A program made the translations under genes and the position numbers. The notes below the pieces were generated by a model that saw only the letters and a program-made list of their open reading frames with translations, was not told where the DNA came from and did not search any database. A stretch of DNA of 64,000 nt from Paraburkholderia phenoliruptrix. Lineage in GTDB: Bacteria; Pseudomonadota; Gammaproteobacteria; Burkholderiales; Burkholderiaceae. The stretch is taken from assembly GCF_019511605.1 (NCBI RefSeq), contig NZ_JAEUAV010000019.1, positions 1 to 64,000 of the forward strand, given 5' to 3'. Below are positions 26,322-34,324 of this stretch, one piece after another; position 1 is the stretch's first letter; each line of letters starts with the position of its first letter.

Positions 26322-27056
26322 ATGTATAACGCTCAGGGAAAGATTTCCCAAGCCGATGTTTTGACGAAGTATGCACCGCTCGTGCGTCGCCTCGGCTTGC
26401 AGCTCGTTGCCAAAATGCCGGCCAGCGTCGATCTCGACGATCTGATCCAGGCCGGCATGATTGGCCTGCTGGATGCCGCGAGCCGCTACAAGGAAGATCA
26501 GGGCGCGCAGTTCGAAACCTACGCGAGCCAGCGGATTCGCGGAGCAATGCTCGACGAATTGCGCAGCAACGACTGGTTGCCGCGCAGCTTGCGGCGCACT
26601 TCGCGAGAAGTGGAAACGGCCGTGCACAAGGTGGAGCAAAACCTGGGACGCTCGGCGAGCGAAACGGAGATTGCGGAACACCTGCAGATGCCGCTCGACG
26701 AGTACCAGTCGATGCTGCAGGATCTGCACGGCAGCCAACTGATCTACTACGAAGACTTCGATCGTTCCGCAGACGACGAGCCGTTTCTCGACCGCTACTG
26801 CGTCGACCACTCGGACCCGCTCTCGGCCCTGCTCGACGAGAGCCTGCGCTCGGCGCTGGTCGATGCGATCGACCGCTTGCCGGAACGCGAGAAGCTGCTG
26901 ATGTCGCTGTACTACGAGCGCGGCATGAACCTGCGCGAAATCGGCGCGGTGATGGAAGTCAGCGAGTCGCGTGTATGCCAGTTGCACAGCCAGGCAGTGG
27001 CGCGTTTGCGCACGCGCCTGCGCGAAATGGCCTGGGCGAATGCCGAGGCAACCTGA
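26322..27056 (+). CDS. fliA: RNA polymerase sigma factor FliA (sigma28)
   Basis: A 244-residue sigma factor for class III flagellar genes. Region 2 is DLDDLIQAGMIGLLDAASRY and FETYASQRIRGAMLDELR. Region 3 reads EVETAVHKVEQNLGR. Region 4 has ALVDAIDRLPEREKLLMSLYY and the helix-turn-helix LREIGAVMEVSESRVCQLHS. AAGGGGA precedes ATG 26322; the longer frame runs back into flhG. Its likely targets in this window are the five sigma28-type promoters before motA, flgM, ycgR, flgK and fliS. Held by FlgM, encoded nearby. Confidence 0.97.
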   Translation: MYNAQGKISQADVLTKYAPLVRRLGLQLVAKMPASVDLDDLIQAGMIGLLDAASRYKEDQGAQFETYASQRIRGAMLDELRSNDWLPRSLRRTSREVETAVHKVEQNLGRSASETEIAEHLQMPLDEYQSMLQDLHGSQLIYYEDFDRSADDEPFLDRYCVDHSDPLSALLDESLRSALVDAIDRLPEREKLLMSLYYERGMNLREIGAVMEVSESRVCQLHSQAVARLRTRLREMAWANAEAT

Positions 27057-27160
27057 GCGGTTTGCGTTGCGCACCCATGCTACGTGACGCGATTGCGTTG
27101 TGAACGTGGTTGCGCAATAAGTCTGGACGGCGAAACAGTGGGCGCTGCACGCGCCCGATG

Positions 27161-27571
27161 TCAGGCGTCCGCCATTTCATGCTCGGCCGCAAGCGCAAGA
27201 AAAGCCGAACGCGACATGCCACGCGCCTGCGCGTATTCGTCGATGTCGTGCACCAGCGCCTCGGGTAACGAGATGTTGATGCGCACCGCTTTTTTCAGCG
27301 CGGGAATGTTGCGGGTTGTCACGAACCCCCACGTGAAACCCGCGTAGTCAGGATTACGCCGATGCTCGTCTAGCGTCAGCCTTTCGGGAATCGGCAAACC
27401 TTCGTCGAGCAGCGTGTCCAGATGCGCCTCGATTGCTTCTTTCGCGTTCGCGTAAGCCTCCTCCAGCGTATCTCCCGCCGAGTGACAACCAGGAATATCC
27501 GGCACGATGACGCCGAACGCGTGTTGCGCGTCGCCCGGCTCGATGGCGATCGGAAAGATCAGGTTTTTCAT
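27161..27571 (-). CDS. hicB: HicB-family antitoxin
   Basis: A 136-residue antitoxin. The N-terminal partial RNase H-like fold has FGVIVPDIPGCHSAGDTLEEA, and the C-terminal part (KAVRINISLPEALVHDID, RGMSRSAFLALA) is a ribbon-helix-helix DNA-binding domain, so it should neutralise HicA and repress the operon. The ATG at 27571 is confirmed by the ATGA overlap with the hicA stop. The long upstream frame reading is hicA in another phase. Confidence 0.93.
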   Translation of the reverse strand: MKNLIFPIAIEPGDAQHAFGVIVPDIPGCHSAGDTLEEAYANAKEAIEAHLDTLLDEGLPIPERLTLDEHRRNPDYAGFTWGFVTTRNIPALKKAVRINISLPEALVHDIDEYAQARGMSRSAFLALAAEHEMADA

Positions 27572-27750
27572 TTCAGTCCTGCCTGTTTCAAGATGCTGTT
27601 CAGCGTGCCGGGCGGGAGGTCTCGCTTGGGGTGAGGGATGGTCAGGACCCCGGCTTTCAATTCGTGCCGGTAATGATAATGACTGCCCGATATGCGCACG
27701 AGCCGCCACCCGTCCGCCTGAATCAGTTTGACGACCTCGCCACTGTTCAT
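27568..27750 (-). CDS. hicA: HicA-family mRNA interferase toxin
   Basis: A 60-residue double-stranded-RNA-binding-fold toxin that cleaves mRNA. The core is GWRLVRISGSHYHYRH with the catalytic histidine at residue 24, followed by VLTIPHPKRDLPPGTLNSILKQAGL, all typical of HicA. First gene of hicAB, overlapping hicB by four bases. The module sits between the fliA and flgNM transcription units and probably arrived independently; no mobile-element borders are seen. Confidence 0.93.
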   Translation of the reverse strand: MNSGEVVKLIQADGWRLVRISGSHYHYRHELKAGVLTIPHPKRDLPPGTLNSILKQAGLK

Positions 27751-27980
27751 TTTGCACTCCCCGCACTATACACACGATTACACAACTCCGCTAGGGTGAA
27801 GTTTCGCCACGTGGCGCGCGGCGCCGCCGAAACCGGGCGCAACTGCGCACGCGCGCTGCGGGAAACGTCAGGAAAAAGAGGAGATTTGAACGCGGAAGGC
27901 CGGCTTAGCGCCACCTGGCCGGACGGCCAGTCACGAGGAAGAGGCAGAAGGCGAATGCGCGAGAGCTGCGCGGCGGGCGG

Positions 27981-28016
27981 AAACAAAAAGGGGTTCGTCG
28001 TGGCGACGAACCCCTT
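27981..28016 (-). terminator. Terminator of the flgMN unit
   Basis: On the minus strand AAGGGGTTCGTCG and CGACGAACCCCTT form a 13-bp stem with a 3-base loop, followed by TTTTTG. It lies about 115 bp past the flgN stop. The rest of the 356-bp stretch between hicA (27751) and flgN (28131) shows only the 14-bp repeats noted next and no gene I can support. Confidence 0.85.
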
Positions 28017-28027
28017 GTTCAGTGGTG

Positions 28028-28083
28028 CTTCGGTTCGAGTGCTTTGGTTTGAGTACTTCGGTTTGAGTGCTTCAGTTCGGGTG
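28028..28083. repeat. Four tandem 14-bp repeats downstream of flgN
   Basis: Four consecutive 14-mers follow the pattern CTTCGGTTYGAGTG with one to three changes per copy (28028, 28042, 28056, 28070). They lie between the flgN stop and its terminator, so they would be in the 3' untranslated region. Confidence 0.85.
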
Positions 28084-28131
28084 CCCGAGTTTCAGCGCCC
28101 GGGTTTCAGTGCGACAGCCATTGACCCGCTA

Positions 28132-28578
28132 TCAAGCCGGGACGCGCGCGGGAATCCGCCCGTCCGGTCCATAAAAGCCGGCCTTTTGCGGCACCACGAC
28201 CTGCAACGCTGCCAGGGCGCGCTGGTTGTAATCCATGCGCACGCGTATCAGTTCGCCGTTGTTCGTGTTCGAACGGCGTGCACGCTCGGCGGCTTTTTGC
28301 AGCAGCGACCATTGGGCGGCAATGCGCTCGTCGGTGCTGGCGGCGAGCTCCATGCCGGCCCAGCCGGCTGGAAAGCCCATGCCGGCGAGCAGTTCGTCGC
28401 GGCGCGTTTCAAGCTGGGCGAGTTCGCCGATCAGCTCGGTCTTTTTGTCGATCACCGACGGCAGCAGCTCGACCGGCGACAAGGCGGTCAGCGCCTTGGT
28501 CTCGAGCGTCAGTACCGACGCAAACGCCTCGACGGCGGAATACTCTTCGGAGAGGGTGGCAAGCAGGGCGTCTTTCAT
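28132..28578 (-). CDS. flgN: Flagellar export chaperone FlgN
   Basis: A 148-residue helical chaperone for the hook-junction proteins FlgK and FlgL. The N-terminal helix MKDALLATLSEEYSAVEAF and the later DKKTELIGELAQLETRRDELL fit the FlgN family, and the C-terminal amphipathic part is the expected substrate-binding end. I prefer the ATG at 28578 to the upstream frame at 28650 because homologues begin MKDALL; neither has a strong ribosome site. About 95 bp downstream of flgM, likely co-transcribed from the sigma28 promoter at 29055-29082. Confidence 0.88.
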   Translation of the reverse strand: MKDALLATLSEEYSAVEAFASVLTLETKALTALSPVELLPSVIDKKTELIGELAQLETRRDELLAGMGFPAGWAGMELAASTDERIAAQWSLLQKAAERARRSNTNNGELIRVRMDYNQRALAALQVVVPQKAGFYGPDGRIPARVPA

Positions 28579-28672
28579 CTCAACAACTCGCTGAAAACGA
28601 CGGCTCGCGCTGGATAGGCGAGCCGGGTCTGTCGAAAGTCGCCCGGCCATTCACCGTACTTCGATGCGTCGA

Positions 28673-29026
28673 TTAATTGCCGGTCGACGAGGATTTGTTC
28701 TGCAACAGCTCGCGTGCGGTGCTCAGCACGCCGTCGGCGATCTTGCCGGAGTCGATGCTCAGCGTGCCGTCCTTGATGGCCTGCTTGATCGACTCGACGT
28801 GAGCCGTGTCGATGTCGGCCGAGCCGGTCGCTGCGAGGCTGCGCAGATGCTGCGACAGACCCGACAGGCTGACGCTGGCGTCGCCCGAGCTGCTGGGTGT
28901 GGGCTGCGAGGCAGTGCCCGCAGTCTGCGCGCTGGTGTTCGCGGTCGCGGCGTCGCTTTGCTGCGAGCGCGACAGCGGGTCCTTCAACGTCGGCAGATTC
29001 GAATTGGTTTGGGAATCGACTTTCAC
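28673..29026 (-). CDS. flgM: Anti-sigma28 factor FlgM
   Basis: A 117-residue anti-sigma factor that binds FliA and is exported when the hook is finished. The first 50 residues are Ser/Thr/Gln-rich and unstructured, including LPTLKDPLSRSQQ; the C-terminal half has the FliA-binding helices (DTAHVESIKQAIKDGTLSID and ADGVLSTARELL). It starts at GTG with AGGAAG upstream. Its own promoter is sigma28-type, giving the usual feedback loop. flgN lies downstream. Confidence 0.94.
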   Translation of the reverse strand: MKVDSQTNSNLPTLKDPLSRSQQSDAATANTSAQTAGTASQPTPSSSGDASVSLSGLSQHLRSLAATGSADIDTAHVESIKQAIKDGTLSIDSGKIADGVLSTARELLQNKSSSTGN

Positions 29027-29054
29027 GATTGGCTTCCTGAACGATTTGATTCTG

Positions 29055-29082
29055 ATAACGGCAAGCGTCGATCAAAACTTTA
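29055..29082 (-). promoter_or_regulatory. Sigma28 promoter of flgMN
   Basis: On the minus strand a perfect TAAAGTTT (29082-29075), a 12-bp spacer and GCCGTTAT (29062-29055). It lies 28 bp before the flgM start and makes flgM responsive to its own partner FliA. Confidence 0.8.
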
Positions 29083-29179
29083 GCGCAATCGCTACAGCTT
29101 TTTCCTTGTCTATCAAGACGATCCGGCCCTGAAACGGGCGGCGCGGCCCAACTGCTGGCGACGCGCGGCGCGCTCGCTT

Positions 29180-30796
29180 TCACAGCTGAATCTCCACCGT
29201 CGAGCCGTCTTTGACGATGCCCGAGATGATCTGGCCGTTGGCGGTCTTCACGCGAACCTGCTGGCCCGGCGACGCGTTGTTCATCGCGCTGCCTTCCGAC
29301 GAAATCGCGAAGCCGTCGCCGGCAGCCACCACCTTCACCGTCTGCCCGATCGATACCGCCGACGCGCTTCTCAGCATGTCGCGGCGCAGCGGCATGCCGG
29401 GGGAGACGCGCGTCAACGTGAGCGAGCCGACCGCCTGCGACGGGTCCGTGACGATGGCCTGCGGCAAGCCGGTCAGATCGCCTTCGCGCGCAACGAGATC
29501 GGCGGCGGTGAGGACTTCGCCTGCCGACATCGCACGCGCCGCGAGGTAGTAGGTCGCGTGCAGCGAAATGCGCGCTTGCAGATAGATGGTCCACGGACGC
29601 TGTCCCGCGCAACGCACGCCGACGGTCACACGACCCCACATGCGCGCGCCGCTCGGCATGAACGGCTCGAGCGTCATGCAGGCTGCGAGACCGCGCGGAA
29701 ACGCGGGCGCGACGGTGATATCCACTTTGCCCGGCAAGCCCGCCGACTGCTGTTGCAAAAACGCCAGCGCCACCGCGCGGATCGCTTCCGGATCCTGCTG
29801 GCCTGGCAGCGGCGCGGGCTGCGTTGCCGCTGCACGCGGATTCTGCTGGGCGACCGAGGCCGCAGGCGAGGCGGGCCGTGTCGCCGATAGGCGGGCGTTA
29901 GGCGCGGCGCCCGTGCTGTTCGCCGAATTGACTGGCGCGCTCGGGCGAGCCGGGACCGGTCTGCCGTCCGCGCCGATTTGCGGCGGCTCGCCGCGCGACG
30001 CGAGCGTGTCGAAGCTGTCCGGCGCGGAAGCGTCCACAGTGGCGGCCGAAGGTGCCGAAGCGTTCGCTCCCGCCGACCGGGACATGCGCGCCGCTGCACG
30101 GCTTGCCACGCTCGACGGCGCATTCGCCGCCACCGGCTGGACGCCCGCGTTCTCGCGTGTGCCGTTGGATTGAGGCGCCGGTGTCACGACAACCGGCACG
30201 ACGCGGCGCGAAGCCTGCGCAAGATTGACGCGAGTCGAAGCGCCGGCCGGGCTGGGCGGATCCGCCGCGTTGGCCGCATCGGGAAGGTTGGCCGTATTCA
30301 TCGCGCCGGCCCCCGCGCGCCCCGGTGCAGGAATGGTCACGACACCGTTCGCATCCGGCTTGAAATTCGTGCGGATCATCTGCGGCGCAGCGGGCGTGTC
30401 GCCTGATCCCGCTATCACAATGGAACCGCTCGCATTGGCGGCACGCACGAACGGGTCGGTTTCGCGCGTGGAAGGACCTCGCGACAGGGACTGCGCGGTG
30501 GCGGCGGCGAGCGTGGCGGCCGAGCCGCTACGTTTCGCGGGCGCGGCCTGCATATGCTGGGCAAGTTCAGCAAGCGCCGCCGGATTCTGTTCGTTCGGAC
30601 CCGCAATCACAATCGGGCCGTCCGCTTCGCCCGCCTGCGCAGCCCCGGCGAGCAGCATCAAGCTGCCGCCGACCGCGCACACGCCGGAAGCCGAACTCAA
30701 CGCCAATGCCACGGCGACCCGCAACGCCGCCGCACTCATATGATGCCCAGCCGTGCGTTTTGCGCGGGGCGTCGGATCGGAAGTGGGCTGGTCCAT
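29180..30796 (-). CDS. flgA: P-ring assembly chaperone FlgA with a very long N-terminal extension
   Basis: A 538-residue periplasmic chaperone for the FlgI P ring. The conserved part is the last 210 residues: VDITVAPAFPRGLAAC, a SAF-type segment AMSAGEVLTAADLVAREGDL and the C-terminal GQQVRVKTANGQIISGIV. A typical FlgA is 220-240 residues. The extra 300 are Ala/Pro/Ser-rich low complexity after a signal-like hydrophobic segment (residues 22-56) and include two similar GxIVIAG patches near 60 and 124. AGGTTC-like spacing is poor, but GGAGAAC precedes the ATG. Divergent from flgB, with its own class II-type promoter. Confidence 0.92.
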   Translation of the reverse strand: MDQPTSDPTPRAKRTAGHHMSAAALRVAVALALSSASGVCAVGGSLMLLAGAAQAGEADGPIVIAGPNEQNPAALAELAQHMQAAPAKRSGSAATLAAATAQSLSRGPSTRETDPFVRAANASGSIVIAGSGDTPAAPQMIRTNFKPDANGVVTIPAPGRAGAGAMNTANLPDAANAADPPSPAGASTRVNLAQASRRVVPVVVTPAPQSNGTRENAGVQPVAANAPSSVASRAAARMSRSAGANASAPSAATVDASAPDSFDTLASRGEPPQIGADGRPVPARPSAPVNSANSTGAAPNARLSATRPASPAASVAQQNPRAAATQPAPLPGQQDPEAIRAVALAFLQQQSAGLPGKVDITVAPAFPRGLAACMTLEPFMPSGARMWGRVTVGVRCAGQRPWTIYLQARISLHATYYLAARAMSAGEVLTAADLVAREGDLTGLPQAIVTDPSQAVGSLTLTRVSPGMPLRRDMLRSASAVSIGQTVKVVAAGDGFAISSEGSAMNNASPGQQVRVKTANGQIISGIVKDGSTVEIQL

Positions 30797-30832
30797 CGGG
30801 GTTCTCCATCGAATGCATTCGGTACGCCTTGC

Positions 30833-30870
30833 ATTCTATTGAGCGCCCCCTTTGCGCAAACGTTGAATAG
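30833..30870 (-). promoter_or_regulatory. Class II flagellar promoter of flgA
   Basis: On the minus strand CTATTC starts at 30870 and the -10 hexamer TAGAAT starts at 30838, the same 32-bp offset as before flhB, flhF and fliF. The flgA start is 37 bp beyond the -10. Confidence 0.6.
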
Positions 30871-30886
30871 AAGCCCCCTTTCCCGG

Positions 30887-30925
30887 TTATTCGTCCGATT
30901 GCTGCTTGCGCCCCGCCCATAAGAT
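30887..30925 (+). promoter_or_regulatory. Class II flagellar promoter of flgBCDEFGHIJ
   Basis: TTATTC (30887), CCGAT soon after, and -10 hexamer TAAGAT (30920), an offset of 33 bp. Only 16 bp separate it from the divergent flgA element, so one activator complex may serve both. Confidence 0.55.
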
Positions 30926-31012
30926 GCTCCTCATGCAAAAAGGCCTTCCCGTCTGATGCAGTCCTCACGCGAGGCGCACGGGAAGCCTCGGGACCGTTCT
31001 CCGGAGATTCTT

Positions 31013-31504
31013 ATGCTGGACAAACTCGATGCCGAATTCGCTTTTGGACGTGAGGCGCTCGATGTGCGCGCTTATCGCCAGGAGCTCCTGTCGTCGAATA
31101 TCGCCAATGCCGACACGCCCGGCTACAAGGCGCGCGACGTCGACTTCGCCTCTTCGCTCGCGGGCGCGCTGAAAAAGACCGGCGCGGCCGGCCACACGGC
31201 GTCCAACACCGCGACGCTCGCGATGGCCCAGCCGGCCGGCGTGACGAGCGGCATGTCGATGGCGGCGACGGCGCCGGGCCATCTGTCCGGCAAGTCGACC
31301 TTGCGTCCGGCAGGCGGCACTACCGACGACTACGGCAATCTGCAATACCGCAATCCGACGCAACCGGCGCTCGACGGCAACACCGTCGACATCGACACCG
31401 AGCGCGTGCAGTTCGCGGACAACACGTTGCACTTCGAATCGGGCATGACGGTGCTGTCGAGCCAGATCAAGACGATGTTGTCGGCGATCCAGTCTGGCTC
31501 GTAA
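31013..31504 (+). CDS. flgB: Flagellar proximal rod protein FlgB
   Basis: A 163-residue rod subunit exported by the flagellar apparatus. The rod/hook signature ELLSSNIANADTPGYKARDVDF lies near residues 24-45 (split reading) and the C-terminal helix HFESGMTVLSSQIKTML is typical. Between them is a longer Ala/Thr-rich insertion than in E. coli FlgB (138 residues). CCGGAGA precedes ATG 31013; the frame upstream to 30956 is not used. First gene of the flgBCDEFGHIJ operon. Confidence 0.95.
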   Translation: MLDKLDAEFAFGREALDVRAYRQELLSSNIANADTPGYKARDVDFASSLAGALKKTGAAGHTASNTATLAMAQPAGVTSGMSMAATAPGHLSGKSTLRPAGGTTDDYGNLQYRNPTQPALDGNTVDIDTERVQFADNTLHFESGMTVLSSQIKTMLSAIQSGS

Positions 31505-31593
31505 GAGCGCCGCGGGCAACGCGCGGCGCGTGAAGAAAACGCTACGGGAACTCATTTGAAGCCGGCTCGAACCGGCACGAAAGGTCAGCAAAC

Positions 31594-32019
31594 ATGCCTT
31601 CTTTGATGAACATATTTGGTGTTGCAGGCTCCGCGATGTCCGCGCAGTCGCAACGGCTCAACGTGACGGCGTCGAACCTCGCCAACGCGGACAGCACCAC
31701 CGGCCCGGACGGCCAGCCGTACAAGGCCAAGCAGGTCGTGTTCGCGGTCGCGCCGCTCGGCGGCGCACGCACGGGCTCCGGCCAGCAGGTCGGCGGCGTG
31801 CAGGTCACCGGCGTGGTCGACGACCCGACGCCGATGAAGACCGCCTACGATCCGGGCAACCCGGCGGCCAACGCCGACGGTTACGTGACGCTGCCCAACG
31901 TCGACCCGGTGCAGGAAATGGTGAACATGATTTCGGCGTCGCGCTCGTACCAGGCCAACGTCGAAACGCTGAACACCGCCAAGACCCTGATGCTGAAAAC
32001 GCTCACGATCGGAACCTGA
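31594..32019 (+). CDS. flgC: Flagellar proximal rod protein FlgC
   Basis: A 141-residue rod subunit. N-terminal SAMSAQSQRLNVTASNLANADS and C-terminal DPVQEMVNMISASRSYQANVETLN are the paired helical ends common to axial proteins. Length matches FlgC (134-141). In-frame second Met at residue 5 is an alternative. 89 bp after flgB, 10 bp before flgD. Confidence 0.96.
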   Translation: MPSLMNIFGVAGSAMSAQSQRLNVTASNLANADSTTGPDGQPYKAKQVVFAVAPLGGARTGSGQQVGGVQVTGVVDDPTPMKTAYDPGNPAANADGYVTLPNVDPVQEMVNMISASRSYQANVETLNTAKTLMLKTLTIGT

Positions 32020-32029
32020 GGAGAGCACC

Positions 32030-32752
32030 TTGACCACTAGCACCACCATCGGCAGCAACGGCACCACGGTGTCGCAAACGCTGCTCGACACGATGAACGG
32101 CACGAACAGCGCGTCGAGCTCGAGCAATTCGACGAGCGGCACGTCCGGCACCTCGGCGACCGATCTGCAGAACACCTTCCTGAGCCTGCTCGTGGCGCAG
32201 TTGAAGAACCAGGATCCGACCAACCCGATGGACAGCTCGCAGATGACCTCGCAGCTCGCGCAGATCAACACCGTGTCGGGCATCAGCCAGTTGAACACGA
32301 CGTTGAGCTCGCTCGCCACGCAAATGTCAGCCGGCCAGCAGTCGCAAGCCGCGCTTCTGATCGGCTCGACGGTGCTCGCGCCGGGAAGCTCGGTGTCGGT
32401 CGCAAGCGGCAAGGCGGACGCGTTCGGCGTGCAGCTCGCGAATTCGGTGAACGACCTGCAGGTCGTGGTGAAGAACTCGGCGGGCACGATCGTCAAGACG
32501 ATCGATCTCGGCAAGCAGTCGGCCGGCACGATTCCGGTGGGCTGGACGCCGACCGACTCCTCCGGCAACGCGCTGCCCGACGGCACCTACACGATCAGCG
32601 CGGTCGGCACGATCAACGGCCAGCAGGCCACGGCCACCACGCTCGCGAGCGCGACGGTGCAAAGCGTCGTCATGCAGAGCAACGGTACGCCGGGCCTCGT
32701 GTTGTCGAACGGCTCGACTGTCGCGTTGACCGGCGTGGCCGCCATCCTCTAA
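32030..32752 (+). CDS. flgD: Hook-capping scaffold protein FlgD
   Basis: A 240-residue scaffold that caps the growing hook. The conserved N-terminal region TFLSLLVAQLKNQDPTNPMDSSQMTSQLAQ (split reading, residues 50-78) follows a Ser/Thr-rich lead. The second half has FlgD Ig/tudor-like repeats (GWTPTDSSGNALPDGTYTIS). It starts at TTG with GAGGAG upstream; no ATG gives this N-terminus. Between flgC and the hook gene flgE. Confidence 0.95.
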   Translation: MTTSTTIGSNGTTVSQTLLDTMNGTNSASSSSNSTSGTSGTSATDLQNTFLSLLVAQLKNQDPTNPMDSSQMTSQLAQINTVSGISQLNTTLSSLATQMSAGQQSQAALLIGSTVLAPGSSVSVASGKADAFGVQLANSVNDLQVVVKNSAGTIVKTIDLGKQSAGTIPVGWTPTDSSGNALPDGTYTISAVGTINGQQATATTLASATVQSVVMQSNGTPGLVLSNGSTVALTGVAAIL

Positions 32753-32795
32753 TTCAGATTCAGTCAGTTACGACTTTCCAGACACGGAGACCGTC

Positions 32796-34304
32796 ATGGG
32801 TTACCAACAAGGTTTAAGTGGTTTGTCCGCATCGTCGAGCGATCTCGACGTGATCGGCAACAACATCGCCAACGCGAATACGGTTGGCTTCAAGAGCGGC
32901 GCGGCGCAATTCGCGGACATGTACGCAAATTCGGTCGCGACGGCAGTGGGCAACCAGGTCGGCATCGGCACGAAACTGTCCGAAGTGCAGCAGCAGTTTT
33001 CGCAAGGCACGATCACGAGCACGAACCAGGCGCTCGACGTCGCGATCAACGGCAACGGCTTTTTCCAGCTGTCGAACAACGGCTCGCTCGTGTATTCGCG
33101 CAACGGCGTGTTCCAGCTCGACAAGAACGGCTTCATCACGAACGCACAAGGCCTGCAACTGATGGGCTACGCCGCGAACAGCTCCGGCATCATCAACACC
33201 GCGCAGACCGTGCCGTTGAGCGTGCCCACCGCGAACATCGCGCCGAAGGCCACCACCAACATCTCGGCCGGCCTGAACCTGAACGCGCAGGACCCGCTGA
33301 TGCTCGGCACGCCGAGCGTCACGGCCAACGCCTTGAACACCGGCACGCTCACCACGCCTGGCGCGACCATCACCAATACCGCGTCGGGCACGAACAACGA
33401 CAACTACACCGTCACGTTCACCAGCGCGACCACCTACACGGTGACCGATACGACGCTCGGCACCTCGACGACCGGCACCTACAATGCCGGCTCGCCGATC
33501 CAGCTCGGCAACGGTCAGACCGTCACGTTCAACGGCGTGCCCGCGACGGGCGACAGCTACGCGATCGCGCCGACGCCGGTGGCGTTCAACCAGAACAGCT
33601 CGTCGACGTATAACTACTCGACCAGCACGACGGTGTACGACACGCTCGGCGGCTCGCAGACGGTCAATATGTATTTCGCCAAGACCTCGGCCGGCACGTG
33701 GGACGTGTATGCGGGCGTGTCGACCGGCACGGCGACGCTCGTCGGCCACGCGAACTTCAATTCGTCGGGCACGCTGCTCGGCACGACCGACGCGTCGGGC
33801 ACGGCAACCACCACGCCGTACGTCTTCAACTTCTCGGTGCCCACCACCGACGGTTCGGCGACGCCGCAGGCTCTGACGCTGAACATTGCCGGCACCACGC
33901 AATACGGCGGCAAGAACGGTGTGAACTCGCTGCAGCCCGACGGCTACGCGGCCGGCACGCTGACGAGCTTCACGATCGGCGCCGACGGCACGCTGACCGG
34001 CAACTATTCGAACCAGCAGACCGCGGCGCTCGGCCAGATCGCGCTCGCCAACTTCTCGAACCAGAACGGTCTCGTGAACCTCGGCAACAACGTGTTCCAG
34101 CAGACGTCGCAGTCGGGCGTCGCGCAGATCTCGGCGCCGGGCTCGACGAACCACGGCGTGCTGCAAGGCGGCGCGGTCGAGAACTCGAACGTCGATCTGA
34201 CGAGCCAGCTCGTGGACCTGATCACCGCGCAACGCAACTATCAGGCGAACGCGCAGACGATCAAGACGCAGCAGACCGTCGACCAGACGCTCATCAACCT
34301 GTAA
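32796..34304 (+). CDS. flgE: Flagellar hook protein FlgE
   Basis: A 502-residue hook subunit. N-terminal MGYQQGLSGLSASSSDLDVIG and NNIANANTVGFKSG, and C-terminal ENSNVDLTSQLVDLITAQRNYQANAQTI (split reading) form the D0 core. The middle is Thr/Gly/Ser-rich and larger than E. coli FlgE (402), as in other Burkholderia hooks. A clear GACACGGAG-type site precedes the ATG. It lies after the hook cap gene flgD. Confidence 0.95.
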   Translation: MGYQQGLSGLSASSSDLDVIGNNIANANTVGFKSGAAQFADMYANSVATAVGNQVGIGTKLSEVQQQFSQGTITSTNQALDVAINGNGFFQLSNNGSLVYSRNGVFQLDKNGFITNAQGLQLMGYAANSSGIINTAQTVPLSVPTANIAPKATTNISAGLNLNAQDPLMLGTPSVTANALNTGTLTTPGATITNTASGTNNDNYTVTFTSATTYTVTDTTLGTSTTGTYNAGSPIQLGNGQTVTFNGVPATGDSYAIAPTPVAFNQNSSSTYNYSTSTTVYDTLGGSQTVNMYFAKTSAGTWDVYAGVSTGTATLVGHANFNSSGTLLGTTDASGTATTTPYVFNFSVPTTDGSATPQALTLNIAGTTQYGGKNGVNSLQPDGYAAGTLTSFTIGADGTLTGNYSNQQTAALGQIALANFSNQNGLVNLGNNVFQQTSQSGVAQISAPGSTNHGVLQGGAVENSNVDLTSQLVDLITAQRNYQANAQTIKTQQTVDQTLINL

Positions 34305-34324
34305 GCGAGCAGGACGGACCCATC

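Noticed and set aside
28028..28083. CRISPR array
   Set aside because: The units are 14 bp, directly adjacent and imperfect, with no spacers and no cas genes nearby.
33698..34324. An N-terminally extended FlgF from 33698
   Set aside because: That part overlaps flgE in another frame and is Arg/His-biased; the conserved FlgF start is at 34325.
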